A stretch of 64,000 nt of DNA from Salminus brasiliensis (Eukaryota; Chordata; Actinopteri; Characiformes; Bryconidae): NCBI RefSeq assembly GCF_030463535.1, contig NC_132893.1, positions 26,844,782 through 26,908,781 of the forward strand, read 5' to 3'. A model generated the notes under the pieces. It did not search any database and was not told the DNA's origin. It was given only the letters and a program-made list of their open reading frames with translations. Of the stretch, positions 39,721-52,495 are shown piece after piece. A program made the position numbers and the translations under genes. Each line of letters opens with the position of its first letter. Positions within the stretch are counted from its first letter, which is position 1.

Positions 39721-39810
<90 letters not shown>
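39719..39810. repeat. Compound (CT)n(CA)n microsatellite
   Basis: About 28 CT units with one TTT interruption, then about 16 CA units. The open frames over it are low-complexity artefacts. Confidence 0.97.
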
Positions 39811-39813
<3 letters not shown>

Positions 39814-41728
39814 AGAGCAGTACATGCACCACATTTTCCTCAAAGACGCTTGAATAGACAGTACAATAATATACAGTAAATGACAATAATCTTGTCTGGA
39901 TGCTGTGCAGTATAATGAGTCCAAGTGTTTTGGGCCAGTCTTCCTTTTTTACTATATATTTTTGCCTTGTGACAACAAAACTCACTTTTTTGTGAACAAT
40001 AACACATGCTGCAAGGCTTTGTGTGTGTGCTGTTTCCCATGAAAATTAACTCAGTGATGGGAAAACCCATAATCGCTCCAAAGCTTTGTGACTGACAAGG
40101 CTGTTTCAACAAATTATTCAAATATTCCCACTCTAAGCCTCTCTTGAAATAGTATGTAGGCATGCCAGCTCTGCTGGGGTGATTTTGGACGGCCATCACA
40201 AGAAACGGTTCCAAAACGACTGCCAACTGGACTGGGGCGAGCTCCTGAGCAGGAAGCGCTCAGACAGGAAGTCCTGCTGTTGGAGAGTCTGGCTGGACAG
40301 GGCAGCATGCATCCTCTTCACTGACCCCCTGGATGGATGTTAACCCGTCCGTCCACACCTCGCTCTTATCTGCACATGGACATATTAGTGCGGAGGGCAA
40401 GATCAAGGCCGTGTTTACACTGTGCTCGCGTTTTAAGTATAAAGTTAAACAAGGCCTTGACATGGGAGTTATAACAGCCTGCGCAAAAACATCATAATCA
40501 TCATAAATCTTTACAGGGACAATGTGCTTTTTGGACTTTTGGCATTGCCACAGTGCAAAGCTGAAATTCATAAGCCTGTGCTCACAGTGAAGGTCAGTAC
40601 TGGCCTCTTCAGTCTAGCTAGGAGCCTAGCTAGGTAATGTCATGCATGTAGATGTGTGCTACTTCAAGAATGATGTACTACAAGAAATGTTAGACCTGGC
40701 TATAGAAGATAATACAATTATTCATATTTGTCTTTACGAATTTGTGTCAAACAAAATGCTTTGAAAATAGCTTTGCTACCATCGAGCTACTGAGAAAAGT
40801 AGTTAAGCTTGTATCTCCACTAGTCTGCTTTAGCTAGTCACTCCCTAACACTGCCATTGAGCTTAGCTATCCTGCTAAACTATTCAAAATAGTACAAGAG
40901 TCTGAAGTACACTTACAATTACAGTATTAGAAACAGTATTAGAGGCCGAGTACCAATGTAAGGTCAAGCCTCTAATTCATGTTAGCCCCAAGCTAATGCC
41001 CTTGGTAATATGCTAGTTACAATGCAGCTGCACAGTACAACATAATTTAATAATCAAAAATTATTTGTATTGATATGTTGTATTTCAATATCCCTTCCAA
41101 AATGGGCAACATGTTTGTTGTATGGTTGTAAAAGTTAAAGTAAGCAAAAGTGTAACCACATATTTTCATAGTCCATGAAGCCGTTAGAAATCCAGTCCAA
41201 ATGACTAAACGGTGGTGAACTTTTACAGCTCATAGTTTGTACGCATATGGCAGTCTAGCTTCTCGGTTCAGAATTAACCTCATTAATCAGGACTGGAGTG
41301 AGGAAACATTGCTGCTGAACTTTATCATGAGTTGGAATGGACCCATTCCCCCAGACGTCTGACAAATGTACACATTTGTAGTTCAGCGGACTTCCCTTGC
41401 CAACCTTTGATAGCTCATTACTCAATAGGAGTAGATTTCTTGACTGAAAGAGCGAAGAGGCTCTTGCTTTTCAGCGTTATCTCAGCCCTCCCCCAAGTGC
41501 CTGTGTTTCTGCCAGCCCTTCCTTTTCTTCCACTTTGTTAATTCAGTTGGAGACACGGTGGGGTTCAAGTTAATGGAATTACTGAGGATTTGGCTGAACC
41601 CAACTGCTCTACTTGGCGAACAAATCAAGGGAGAGATTCTTATTTTCCTTTGTGCGCCTCGCTCCCTCCAAAGCCCCCATGCCCTCCTCCTTGTTCGACC
41701 TGCTCACCTGGGCCCTCGTTGCCTTTTC

Positions 41729-41757
41729 AAGGGCTTGACTGATTGAGTCAAGCCTTT
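41729..41757. other. Perfect-loop hairpin
   Basis: 'aagggcttgact' and 'agtcaagccttt' flank a 5-nt loop 'gattg', giving a 12-bp stem with one G-U/mismatch. No flanking run of T supports a terminator, and no function is assigned. Confidence 0.6.
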
Positions 41758-41959
41758 AATTGATGAGCCGTGGTTCCTTTGTGTGCAATTGTAAGAAGGT
41801 AACTCCGCCTGTTTGCAGGCTTGTTAACACGGGCTTGTTAAATAATGTGTGTGACGATGTGTGTTTTATGAAATTCTGTAAAGGTGAGCCGTGTGTCTTT
41901 TTAGCGATGCTTGCATGGCTAGTTGCTCTGTGCTACCAGTTCCAGAAACGATCACAAGC

Positions 41960-42790
41960 CGACGTACACTCACTAAGCACTTTATTAGAATTTATGTACA
42001 AATTTATGCAGTTATCAAATCAGCCAATCATGTGGCAGTGCATCAGAATCATGGGCCAGCAGCTTCAGATAATGTTCACGTTAATAATTGGTGTGATTTT
42101 GAGCAGAACTGTAAAGTTCTCTCTGAATGGTGTAGGTAAGAAAAACATCCAGTGAGCAGCAATTCTGTGGACAGAAACGCCTGGTTAATGAGAGAGGTCA
42201 GTAGAGAGTGGCCAGACTGGTTGGAGCTGACAGAAATGCTACAGTAACCACTGTATAATTATGGTGTAAACTTCTCAGAATACTTCTCAGAATGTCCTAC
42301 TTTTAAGTGGATGGACTCCAAATCCTGAAGTCCTTGTTGGATTCCCCTTTACCAGCCAAGAACAGAAAGCTGAGGCTGCAGTAAAGGCTGCACAGGCTCA
42401 CCATTGAACTGTTGAAGAATGGAAAAATATAACTTAGTCTGGTGAATCTCAAATTTTTCTGAGGTACACAGACGGTAGGGTCAGAATATAGTGCCGACAG
42501 CATGAATCCATGAACCCAACTTACCTCCACCAACAATGTAGTCTGGTGGAGGAGTTTTTCAGTGGCCTTACTAGTCACCAGATCTGAATGCAGTGCAGAA
42601 GAACACCTTGGGATGTGTTAGAACAGCATCAAAAAGCCTCTTGGAAAATCTGCAGGTATTGTGTTACGCAATCATGTGAACATTTCTGCTCTGGAAACAG
42701 ATGCGACCATGACGCAATATGTGATGTCTTTCCAGCCCATGAAACTGGTGAGGTATCAAATCCAGCTGTAGTGCATGTAGCGTAGATTCA
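41960..42790 (+). pseudogene. Decayed Tc1-like transposase, copy 1
   Basis: It opens with a 5' end 'taagcactttattagaattt'. Then come 'catccagtgagcagcaattctg', 'gagagaggtcagtagagagtgg', 'agccaagaacagaaagctgagg' (frame LTAKNRKLRLQ-like) and 'gcatgaatccatgaacccaa' in the order expected for Tc1-family transposase. There are several stops and frameshifts. It is inactive. Confidence 0.75.
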
Positions 42791-43024
42791 GACTGGTCTT
42801 GAGTACAGAACACTGACATCAGAGTTATTTTATCTATATTAGGATATTTCTTTTATGATTTACTTCAGTTTATTTGGTAGTGAACTTGACACGTAAAGGA
42901 AGTGTTATCAGTGTTATGCTATTATGACCAGCGGCTTTATTAGAGAAATAAAAATGCACTGTTATTATCTTTTTAAACCTCTTTAAATCCAAGATCATTG
43001 CGAATGAGCTTATATGCTGTGGAG

Positions 43025-43092
43025 GGTCCCCTTAACACAGAAAGGCTTATTACACACTAAGGTGTATTATTCAGTTACTACAGGTTAGTAAT
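43025..43092. repeat. Short dispersed repeat, copy 2 (partial, reversed)
   Basis: 'aggcttattacacactaagg' is the reverse complement layout of the copy at 19131-19225. Confidence 0.5.
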
Positions 43093-44199
43093 AAGACTTT
43101 TGGCACATCTGCAGGCCATAGGCCGTTTAAGAATTTCTCACAAAAAGTGTAGCTTACCAGTTTTGCAAGTAAACAAGACAGTGCAGAACAATCCTAAATG
43201 ACAGTACAATAAAACATTGTTCCCACATGGTTGCTACTGGATCACGCCTCTGGTGCCATAAGAAAATGACTGATGTATTTTGAACCTCATTCTCCTTTTC
43301 TATTTCCCAAAATGAGAGGCATGATTCCTCACTTGATTTCTTGATTTTTTATCATGTCCAGGCAGCAGTGGTACATTGCCTGCAAATCAAAGCTGTGCTC
43401 CATTAGGCCGTATAAACAACATTTTTGTAGGTCACCATGCTGAAAGGCCAAAACTGCCCTGAAAGCTTGTATAGATCTACATTTGACTGCACCAGTCCCC
43501 AATTCTAAAACCAGTACCCTCTTGCAGTGTTTAGCCTGGCGCTTCCGTATTCTCTGCCAAGACAAAGAAGGAACTGATGTACACTCGTTTTACATGACCT
43601 GACCTGAAACTGCCATTTTTTTTGTGATTTGTGGGCCGGAGCAAGGCAGAAGAGAAAAAAGAAGGAGGTGGGGGAGTGTGGGCAGGGCGTGGAGGAGAAA
43701 GAAAGAGAAATACAAAAGGGGGCTTTGAAAAGGGGCCCTTTTCTCCCTGCAGTAAACTTGGTCGGCCGAGAGATGATTTACAGTCATCAGAGAGGCAAGA
43801 CAAAGGCTGTGCAGTGGAGAACAGAGCCCTGTGATAGAGGGCATCTCAACGACCAGCGGAAGAGAAGGGGGCCTGTGCTACAGTTGATCAACACGGCTTT
43901 ACTTTTGCTGAAGAGATATGGAGATGCAGCAGCCCAGTGTCACAGTCTTACAGACGGAAGATACATGAAGAATATAGGAGGATATGAGAGATAATAATTT
44001 ACACTGAATATCTCTAAAGTGAATTACGAGTACAAATTATTTTTATTTAACATTTAAAGCAGCTTTATGCCAGAATTGGTGTATCCTGCTCCTTCTACAG
44101 TTAAGAAGTGGAATTTGTACTTTGAGCCAAACTAAAGGACATGCTTTTTATGTATTTTACAAGCTGAGAAATACAGAACTGGCAGCTAAAGTGAGGGGG

Positions 44200-44396
44200 G
44201 TAATTACAGGATTTTACACTAATATGACTGGGGAGACTGGGGTTCGATTCCTGGTCTGTGTGACTATAGTGCGCTACACCAATAAGAGTCCTTGGGCAAG
44301 ACGCCTAACACTACATTGGCCCCCCTCTGTAATATGAGTAACCTTGTAAGTCGCTCTGAATAAGAGCGTCAGCTGAATGCTGTAAATGTAAATGTA
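44200..44396 (+). mobile_element. tRNA-derived SINE fragment with intact box B and 3' tail
   Basis: GGTTCGATTCC at 44241-44251 is a perfect pol III B box. The 3' end 'taagtcgctctgaataagag' then 'ctgaatgctgtaaatgtaaa' is the LINE-related tail of fish SINEs. The box A side is lost. Confidence 0.75.
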
Positions 44397-44664
44397 ATTA
44401 CATAGTTCACACAAGTGTATTTCTGCCCACATTACCAAAGTTATGCAGTGCAGGTAGCAGTGTGCTGAGCCCAGAGTGACCTCTATATTACAGGTCAGTG
44501 GAGCATCAACATGATTATTTTAAGGTAACAATGCTACATAATGTTACTCCAACACTGCACTGCACTAAATCCAGTTAACCATCACATTTGATCACATTAG
44601 GTTCTATTTGTAATGAAACTTGCAGTTGTTAAGCCTTCTATCTATACTAATGTTATCCAACATA

Positions 44665-44962
44665 TGTTCAGAAAAAACTTGGCCAAAAGGTTAGAGAAAC
44701 AGGCTGCATCCAGAAGAAGGTCACAAGTTCAATCCACTGTACTGGCAAGGAGTGAAGGAACTGTACGTTCTCCTCCCTGAATAATTACAGCTGAGGTGCC
44801 TTTGAGCAAGGCACCTAATCCCCAATTTCACCATGGGTGATGAGGTGGCTGCCCAATGCTGTAGGCAGGTCTGTGTGTGTGTGCTCACTGCCCCTAGTTG
44901 CTAATGTGAGAGTGTTCACTACCACAGATGGGTTAAATGTGGGGGATGATGCTAGTTTTTGC
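44665..44962 (+). mobile_element. tRNA-derived SINE, divergent, inserted in another repeat
   Basis: The body 'tttgagcaaggcacctaatc', 'gtgctcactgcccctagttg' and 'accacagatgggttaaatgt' matches the SINE at 31451-31736. The head 'ggttagagaaacaggctgca...acaagttcaatcc' retains degenerate A and B boxes. It divides a copy of the 'gcgatatgg'-type repeat. Confidence 0.7.
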
Positions 44963-45859
44963 TTGTGCGGTTCAATTTCTATGATTATCCTTATCTTAAT
45001 ACTGTGATATAATTGATCACAAAACAGATCGTCAAATTGCCCAGCCATACCTTCAAAATACAGTGTAATATATGATTATGTATGAGCTCTCACTCTCTCA
45101 CACACACACATACACAAATGCTGCCTACTCAGACGATATTCTAAGCAACCCAGTAAGGAGCAAATAGAACTACATTATTCTCACCACTTTAAAATATATC
45201 ATTTTATTGGGTAAAAAAAATGGTAACACCTAACATTAACAAAGCTAAACTCTATAACAGAGATCACTACAAGAGTTTATTTTCTAGACTTTTCTAGACT
45301 TTACGGCACAGGTTTAGAGGTCCAGGAAACTCAGACACAAGACACCAATCAGTTCAGTTAATTTACATGGCGGCTCTAAAAGCAGAAAGGTGGGGCACGA
45401 AAACTGAGCTTTTTATCAAAAAATGGACTCATACATGTTTGTACATCACACAGTCAGTTATAAACCAGTATCATATGTCTCATATGTTCCATTGACTGTG
45501 GTGTTTATTAAAAGCAGTAAAGCCACGTGTCACTAAGAGACAAGAAGTTATTGTTTTTATTTTATTTTAGATGCACATTTTTTTCGGAAGAATTTTAATT
45601 TAAGAGCATTTAGTTTAGTTAGAGTATTTGTTGTTGTTTTTTCGTCTAGTTCAGTGTGAAAACTAACAATAAATATTGTTGAAATATACTGAACTGTAAT
45701 CAAACTTTATTTGACAGTTGGTTGTTAACTACATCAAATGTTGCCATAACTCAATATTATTATAATATTATACTTCAATATACAGGATATGACACTGAAT
45801 CAAAAGGCAAGTTAGACATTATCATGTTTAAACTTTGGCTAACTGGACTAACTGGACAG

Positions 45860-46215
45860 TGGAAATAGGCACTGTCACTATTGCCAGAGGATCGCTAGTT
45901 TAAATCTCTGTCATCCTGCTAGCCATCGGCAGCTAGGGCCCTGAGAAAGCACATCTTGCCTTGCTCTCTTCAGGGTGGGTAGATGGCACTTTTTCCCACA
46001 TCACCAGCATTGGCGGCTGACGGTTACACTGAACATTCCTTCGAGCGCGTTGGTTGCCAGCAGTTTGGAAAAAGGGGCGGTGGCTGGCTGACTGTGCATG
46101 TGTCGAAGAACGCGTGTGTCAGCCTTTACCCTCCCAGTGTCGGGAGCATTGCATGTGATGTGTATGGGTTGGGTAATTGACGATCCAAATTGAGGACAGA
46201 ATGGGTAAAATCAGT
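45860..46215 (+). mobile_element. Probable tRNA-derived SINE, divergent
   Basis: 'gaggatcgctagtttaaatctc' resembles a decayed B box. The body 'ggtggctggctgactgtgca' then 'tgtcgaagaacgcgtgtgtc' and the end 'gggtaattgacgatccaaat' is a layout I recognise from fish SINE remnants. Confidence 0.5.
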
Positions 46216-47554
46216 GAAGAAAAGTAAAAGTTCCCCTGCATTATAAGGTAGTGGGTTGCTGAAATCTTCGCCACTCGTTTGCAGAGATTCTTCATCGCTA
46301 CACTATCGTTTTAGGCCATGAGACAGCACAAGGCGGCGATGCATCAGGGAAGTTACCTTCAGTTTCAGATACACCCACTCTCTCGCAAACGTTGTAGTCA
46401 AACAAGCAGCATCACTTGGGGTGTGTCAAAAAATAGCTTGGTGTGTTTATTTTAGCAGGATGAGAGGCCTGCAGGTTGCGTACAGAAAGGAAATACCTTC
46501 AGTGACAAAGGAAGAGGGGAGGGAAGCGGCTTAAGTTTACACTTAGTGCCTGTTTGTGGACTTCAGCACTGTAGGGGCTTACATGATCACAACATTCATT
46601 TTGCAGGTTCTTTAGGCTTGGTCATTGTTCGGATGCTTGACTCTCAGTGGTGTTAACCTGGGAAACATTCTGACCCTGTTTTGCACTGCGTGACTCAAAT
46701 ATCATTCACTTGTGTCCTTCGATAGATACATGCATATGTGTGGTTTAAAATAAGGCTACCGGGTCATTGTAGAGAGTGTATAGTGATGTCATTCCCAAAT
46801 CACAGCAATGTTAATATCCACAAGTTCACTAAATTTGATGCACTGACTACCCTCTTTTCAAAGAAGACTTCTTAATGGGTTTTGAAATGAGGTTTTGCGG
46901 TACTGCACACATCCACATTAACACACAAAAGCATTTTTGCCTTCCAAATTGTTCCACAGGGTTCTTGTGGTTTGGCAAATGCTGCTATATGGTTCAGGCC
47001 GGAGGTAAACGGGCTCACATTTCTCACTGCAATAGTAGATTCAATTAAGCGATGGAAAACAAGAGGGAGCGTGTCATTGTGAATAGCATCACTGCCATAA
47101 CACACGACTTCAAGCGTTCTATTGCTTTTATACAACAGTTTTACAAAGTAAACAAAGAACATAAGCCAAGAAGACCTGAACATGGTTTTAAATATATGCC
47201 TGAAAATATTCTTTTGCCAAAAACAGGACCAGTGGCTTTGAGAAATGCAGCCATTGTTATTCTGCAAATGGTGGTTAGCAGAATAAAAAAGCATGCTTTT
47301 ATTAGATACAACACAAGTAGAACGCATGTCCACCGATCAGACCGTCCTGTTGGACATAACTGTGGAATAAAAACATTATCAGAGGCCTGGTAACCTTTAT
47401 ACTGTACACAGACCACCATAATGTCAGGTAGACTAACGTAATATTCCTTACGGGGCCTTGAATGCTTAAATGGTTCTTTGCCTGGTTATATGGTTCCATT
47501 TTTCCATTACTTTAAGTTAAAGACACAAGCTTGTCTAGTGTCCGTAGATAAGTA

Positions 47555-47828
47555 TTGAATAGAGAGTCTAATTGAGCTGTGGAGTAGTGGAACTGTGTTC
47601 TCTGGAATGATGATGGTGCTCCATCCAATTACCCTTGGGAACGAGGTGGGGTTGTGATCATACCAACATCCTGATCTCACTAATGCTCATGTCACTGAAT
47701 CCAATGAAATCCTCACAGCAATGCTCCAAAATCTAGTAGAAAGCCTATCCTCTTTTTTAATATAACCTGCATTTTGGAAGATAGAATGAATGAGTAGGTG
47801 TCCCAATACTTTTGTCCAAATAGTGTCA
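47555..47828. mobile_element. Family 1 MITE-like element, copy E
   Basis: 'gagctgtggagtagtggaac', 'ggaatgatgatggtgctcca' and the end 'caatacttttgtccaaatag' match copies C, D and F. Confidence 0.7.
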
Positions 47829-48889
47829 CTAAAACAGTAGTAGCAGCTATACTGAAGCCTGACTTCATTGTTTATTTGATGTCACAAAGGCCAAAACCTA
47901 TATGTGCCTATTTAGCCTACAGCGCTTTAGCCACGCCCACTGGACTCTTAGACTATAGCTTAGCAGTTAGACTATTTTGGCCCCAGCTGTCTTTTGACAG
48001 TTGAATCTGAACCTGTCCAACTTTATTAATGAATGGACCAATAGAAATGTTTCAAAATGACTTAAAAATAATTTTTTACATCGTAAATTAAATACAGTAA
48101 AAGTAAACTGTAAAAATTTACAGTAATTTTTTTTTGGTACATAAATAGACATAAAACAGTCAAACAGAACACAAAATGTTGGTGTACTGAATGACAGTGT
48201 CTTAATTTGAATTAGTTTTATCTCTCCTGCTTGAGACTGCAGCTTTTTCTGCTCATACTAATGCTCAAATTTAATTATCAGGCATTCCTAGGTTTTGACC
48301 TTTCACTTACAGCTCCTCTCTCAACCTACTTTTACTATGAAACCAGAGGCCAAAAATATGAAACTTTTTCTTTTCCCTGTCCACCGCCGCCTTCTCCACA
48401 GGTTCTTGTCTTTTTTTCCTCTCCACAATATCCCTCTGTAGTGGAGACTTGTTTCACAGCTGGACAAATAAAAGCGGTTTTGTGTGTCGGTGGGAACCCC
48501 GCGTTTTCCAGCTATTCATCAACATCCCATAAAAGCGGTGCAGGTGTTGGGTTTCAGGCTGAAGGGCAACGGCAGGGCTCGCGTTCCGCCGTAAAAGCCG
48601 TGCTTGAGCAAACACGTCAATCTGGCTCAGCCAATGCTGCCGCTTATTACATGCGGGCCTGGACCCTTGACTTGATAACAGAATGAATAGGTGATAACAG
48701 CCTTTAAGACTCGTTCTCATTACAGTGGGGCCGTAACAATCTTAAGGGATTACTGTTAGTGCAGCACGGCATAACTGCATGAAAAGAGCTCAAACACAGC
48801 GATCATGAAAACACTGAAAGCAGCACAGGATCTGACATTTTTGGTGCTCTAAAGAACTTTTTAAGAAGCTTTGAGTAGACTGAGTAGTT

Positions 48890-49860
48890 TTTTAATGAAC
48901 TGGGTTTGTAAATGAGATGTACAGTAAAGGTTCTACATCAATTAAAGGGTTTTCTCCAAAGTCTTAAAGATGAAGGTGCTAAAAAGGGTTCTTTGGAGTG
49001 GTGCTACAGAATTAAGAACTTCAAAATTAATTGGTACACCCATCCATTCTGGTTCCCAAGTTATGCTGCAAAAATAAAACATTTTTCAAGAACCTTTCAA
49101 TGGATTGTTCTTTAAAGAACTGGGTTTGTAAATGAGACGTACAGTGCGAGTGTGAAGATACTATTTAAAGTTTAAGGAACTTAATGTAAAGGGTCTATAC
49201 CAATCAAACAAGTCTGAAAAATTAAGGTGCTAAAAGGGTTTTTTGGAGTGGTGCTACAAAAAAACCAAACACTTTTTGCTCCCAAAAGAACTTTTTAAGA
49301 CCCTTTCAGTGGTTTGCTCTTTAGAGACCCGGTTTGTAAATGAGATGCATGGTTGTGAAGAAACTTTTTTAAAGTATAAAGAACTGGAAAAGGTTCTACA
49401 TCAAGTGTTTTTCCGAATGTCTTGAAGATGAAGATGCTAAAAGTGTTCTTTTCTGCTAGAACTTCTAAACGGATGGACTGAACCATTCATTCTGGTTCCC
49501 AAGTGAACCTTTTAATACATGATTCTTTACCAGAACAATTCCTGAAAAACTGGGATGTAAAAGTGTGTAGAACCTTTTTAAGCTTTTGGTTCTGTATTGC
49601 ATATCAATGAATGGTTCTTTAAAGAAGTTTTATAAGTAAAATATATGAGAGTGAATAATACTTGTAAAGTGTAAAGAACCTCCATGTAGTGGACAGGTTC
49701 AACAACAATTTCACCAGTTTTTTCAGCACTTCAAAAATGGTTCCTCAGAGTGAGATCACAAAAAAGCCTCTTTGCTTCTTCACTAAACCTTTCAGTGGAC
49801 AGTTCCATACTGAACTGCTTTGTGGATTTTTTAAATATGAAGAACCTTTTTAAAGCTCCT
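48890..49860 (+). repeat. Degenerate tandem array, period about 210-220 bp, four to five units
   Basis: Unit starts ('aactgggtttgtaaatgaga' and variants) fall near 48898, 49118, 49327 and 49548. Each unit carries 'aaggttctacatcaa', 'gaaggtgctaaaa', 'ttctttggagtggtgctaca' and a run of GGTTCTTT/AAAGAACC words. The vocabulary resembles the foldback element at 54821-55090. Confidence 0.8.
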
Positions 49861-50316
49861 ATTCTAGGTTTGTTCCAGATCCATGTATCCAAACAAACAG
49901 CCAATCAGGAGCCTATATATTTATGAGCGTGGACTAGACATGCAGCACGAAGGAGGTAAAGCTAACGTTGATCATGTGAGAGTGACCTTGACCAGGTTAA
50001 TGTAGTCGGGCTTATCAGTCCTTGGCTGTCCCTGAGCCTGTGCACTTATTGTGGCTGAGCACACACAGTGCTGATGGACTGATTCAGTGTATGATAATGA
50101 TGCGTAATAAAAGGCTATCATGACTGTGATGCTGTGTGCATATATATTTGTTCTCCAGAGTCAAACATACCTGTGATTACAACGGTTAGTTAATGTTGGG
50201 GTTTTCCTGGCCTGCTTTGGTAGTAGCAAGGGCAAGTCGTCCCTTTCTGAAAATGTGGCACAGTGCTAGTCTGGCACCACATCGTTTCCTGTGAAATCTC
50301 AGCATGTGGTTGACCC

Positions 50317-50333
50317 ACACACACACACACACA
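50317..50333. repeat. (CA)n microsatellite
   Basis: About eight CA units. A short (GATTCT)n follows at 50380-50400. Confidence 0.85.
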
Positions 50334-50540
50334 TTTTTCACCAAGACAAATTCCTTGAAATAAATAGAGAAATAAAGAGATTCTGATTCTGATTCTGATT
50401 TTGTATATAGCTGTGGTTAAATGGTGCTGTACTACACCTGCTACAAAGTTAAGGGATTGCATGTTGTTTATAATTTGCTATAATTATTATTTTTAAAAAT
50501 TATCATTGTTTTCACTGCAGGCAGCATTTTATAGCAATTT

Positions 50541-51110
50541 TACACTGATCAGCCATAACATTAGCACCACTGACAGGTAAAAAAGAAAATTATTATCTTC
50601 ATCTACAGTGGCATCTGCCAAGCAGTGGATATGTTAGGTAGCACATGAACAGTCATCTCTTGAAGGTGACATGATAAAAGCATGAAAAATGGCCAAGAAT
50701 TTGAGTCACTTTGACAAAGGCCAAATTGTGATGGCTAGATGACTGCGTCAGAGCATCTCCAAAACATCAGGCAGGTCTTGTAGCGTGTTCTTGGTATGCA
50801 GTGGTCAGTACCTACCAAATGTGGTCCAAAAAATAAACAACCAGTGAGCTGGCAAAAGGGTCATTGACACTTAAGGCTTATAGCTGTGATCCATGGAGGT
50901 CCCACCTCTTACAGCTTACAGGACTTTAAGGATCTGCTGCTAACGTCTTGGTGCTAGATACCACAGGATGCCTTTAGAGGTCTTGAGGAGTCCATGCATG
51001 TAGGTCACATCTGTTGTGGTGGAACAAGGGGGACCTACTGAATGTATACGGCATATATACATGTATACTGATCAGCCATAAAAGTAGTACCACTGCCTAA
51101 TATTTAATAT
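50541..51110 (+). pseudogene. Decayed Tc1/mariner-type transposon with transposase N-terminus
   Basis: The end 'cactgatcagccataacatt' precedes an ATG at 50689 reading MAKNLSHFDKGQIVMAR and then a stop. This is a recognisable transposase start with a helix-turn-helix-like continuation (SISKTS). A second 'actgatcagccataaaagta' in the same orientation at 51064 indicates a nested or rearranged second copy. Confidence 0.7.
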
Positions 51111-52495
51111 ATATATTTAGAGAAAAAGGAAAACCCCCTTTTTAAATTTCAGAGGAAGTCAATTTAGTCACTTTGGAGCATTTCTATTGGTCCATTCATC
51201 ATGAATTTTGGCACAATATAAAGAAAAACTGTTCAAATTATAAAAATGGAGATATAATGTTTTCAATGACAGGGACAATGAATAAAACAGATGTATAGAG
51301 ATTTCCAGAATTTTCTCCACCACTAGAGGAATCGCCATGCTAGAATTGTTTAAAAAAAAAAGACACAAGATGTCTAGCGATGCCCTAATGTCTAGTGATG
51401 CTCCTTTCAACAAGTCATTTTTATTTTTTATTATCACTCATGAGAAACAGCCAAATGTCCCCTAGCATCAAAATGTTTGCATTATCATTCATCCTGGGAG
51501 CATTTGATCCTCGCAAAGAATTAAACGCTCATACACAAACACAGACATGGACGCAAGCACACAGTGCTCTGTATTTTGTATTCCTGCCCAAAACAGAACA
51601 ATGCCATATCTGCGGCCAGACCTCTGTTTCTCAGTCATGAATATCAAAGGTGTGCAGGAATGTGTTTTCACAGAGAGCAAACTGACGTTGCTCCTGTTTG
51701 TATTCACTAATACAGGAGAGGGTAATGATACAGGCAGTCATTTGCACGCTATGACACCCAAGACTTGAAATATCATTGACTTTCTCACATGTTTTCAATG
51801 CATGCACTGTATCACGTTCTACAGCACACACATTTCTCCATGCCGACAGGCTGGGTGTGTGTGTGTGACAAACATTCGACAATACCAAGCTCTAGATCTC
51901 ACACTCTGTTAGAAAACATAATAAAAACAGGAATACGTGAGAGGAATTTGCTTGCTGGACAGCATCAAAAAAAGATCTTCTATTAGCTGCTTTAACAAGT
52001 TCACTCCACTGCTCCTGAAGACGAACCTGTTAGAGTGACTTTAACCTCGAAAAAAAGCCCCTTGCAGAAAATCACAGTGATGAACCGCAGATGATATAAT
52101 GGCCAAACTTGGTTAAAGTGTAATAAGAGACGGAGGTTGTGAAGTGTGTTTTCAGTTAATATTTTCTTTCATGCCAGGCCGAGGCATTCCTTCGCTCTGA
52201 TGTCATTTTCAGAGATCATTTAATTGATGAGTTCTGGACCTCTTTTCCAAACATCACAGAGTGCAGGCCAACTTCTTGAACTCCTTATGGAGTGGGGTTT
52301 TTTTTAACTCAAAATATTCACATTTTCATGTGTCTTACAGCAGCATCAGTCAGCAACATCTGCTTTCTGCTTAAGTTGCTCTTGGTAACATGGCTTAATT
52401 ATTTTTTCATAGTAAAGATGTTGCAAAGAGACAAAACATGAGTCATGCTATTGGTTAATTATCAATTATCACGTTAGAAAACTAATTTATTTTGT

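Noticed and set aside
39628..39985. Overlapping open frames on both strands
   Set aside because: All arise from the (CT)n(CA)n microsatellite.
40260..40571. 103-aa minus-strand open frame
   Set aside because: There is no recognisable similarity, no flanking splice pattern and no domain. Its length is expected by chance in 31 kb of non-coding sequence.
46872..47419. 153-aa minus-strand and 113-aa plus-strand overlapping frames
   Set aside because: They overlap on opposite strands, neither has a recognisable motif, and the surroundings are repeat-rich.
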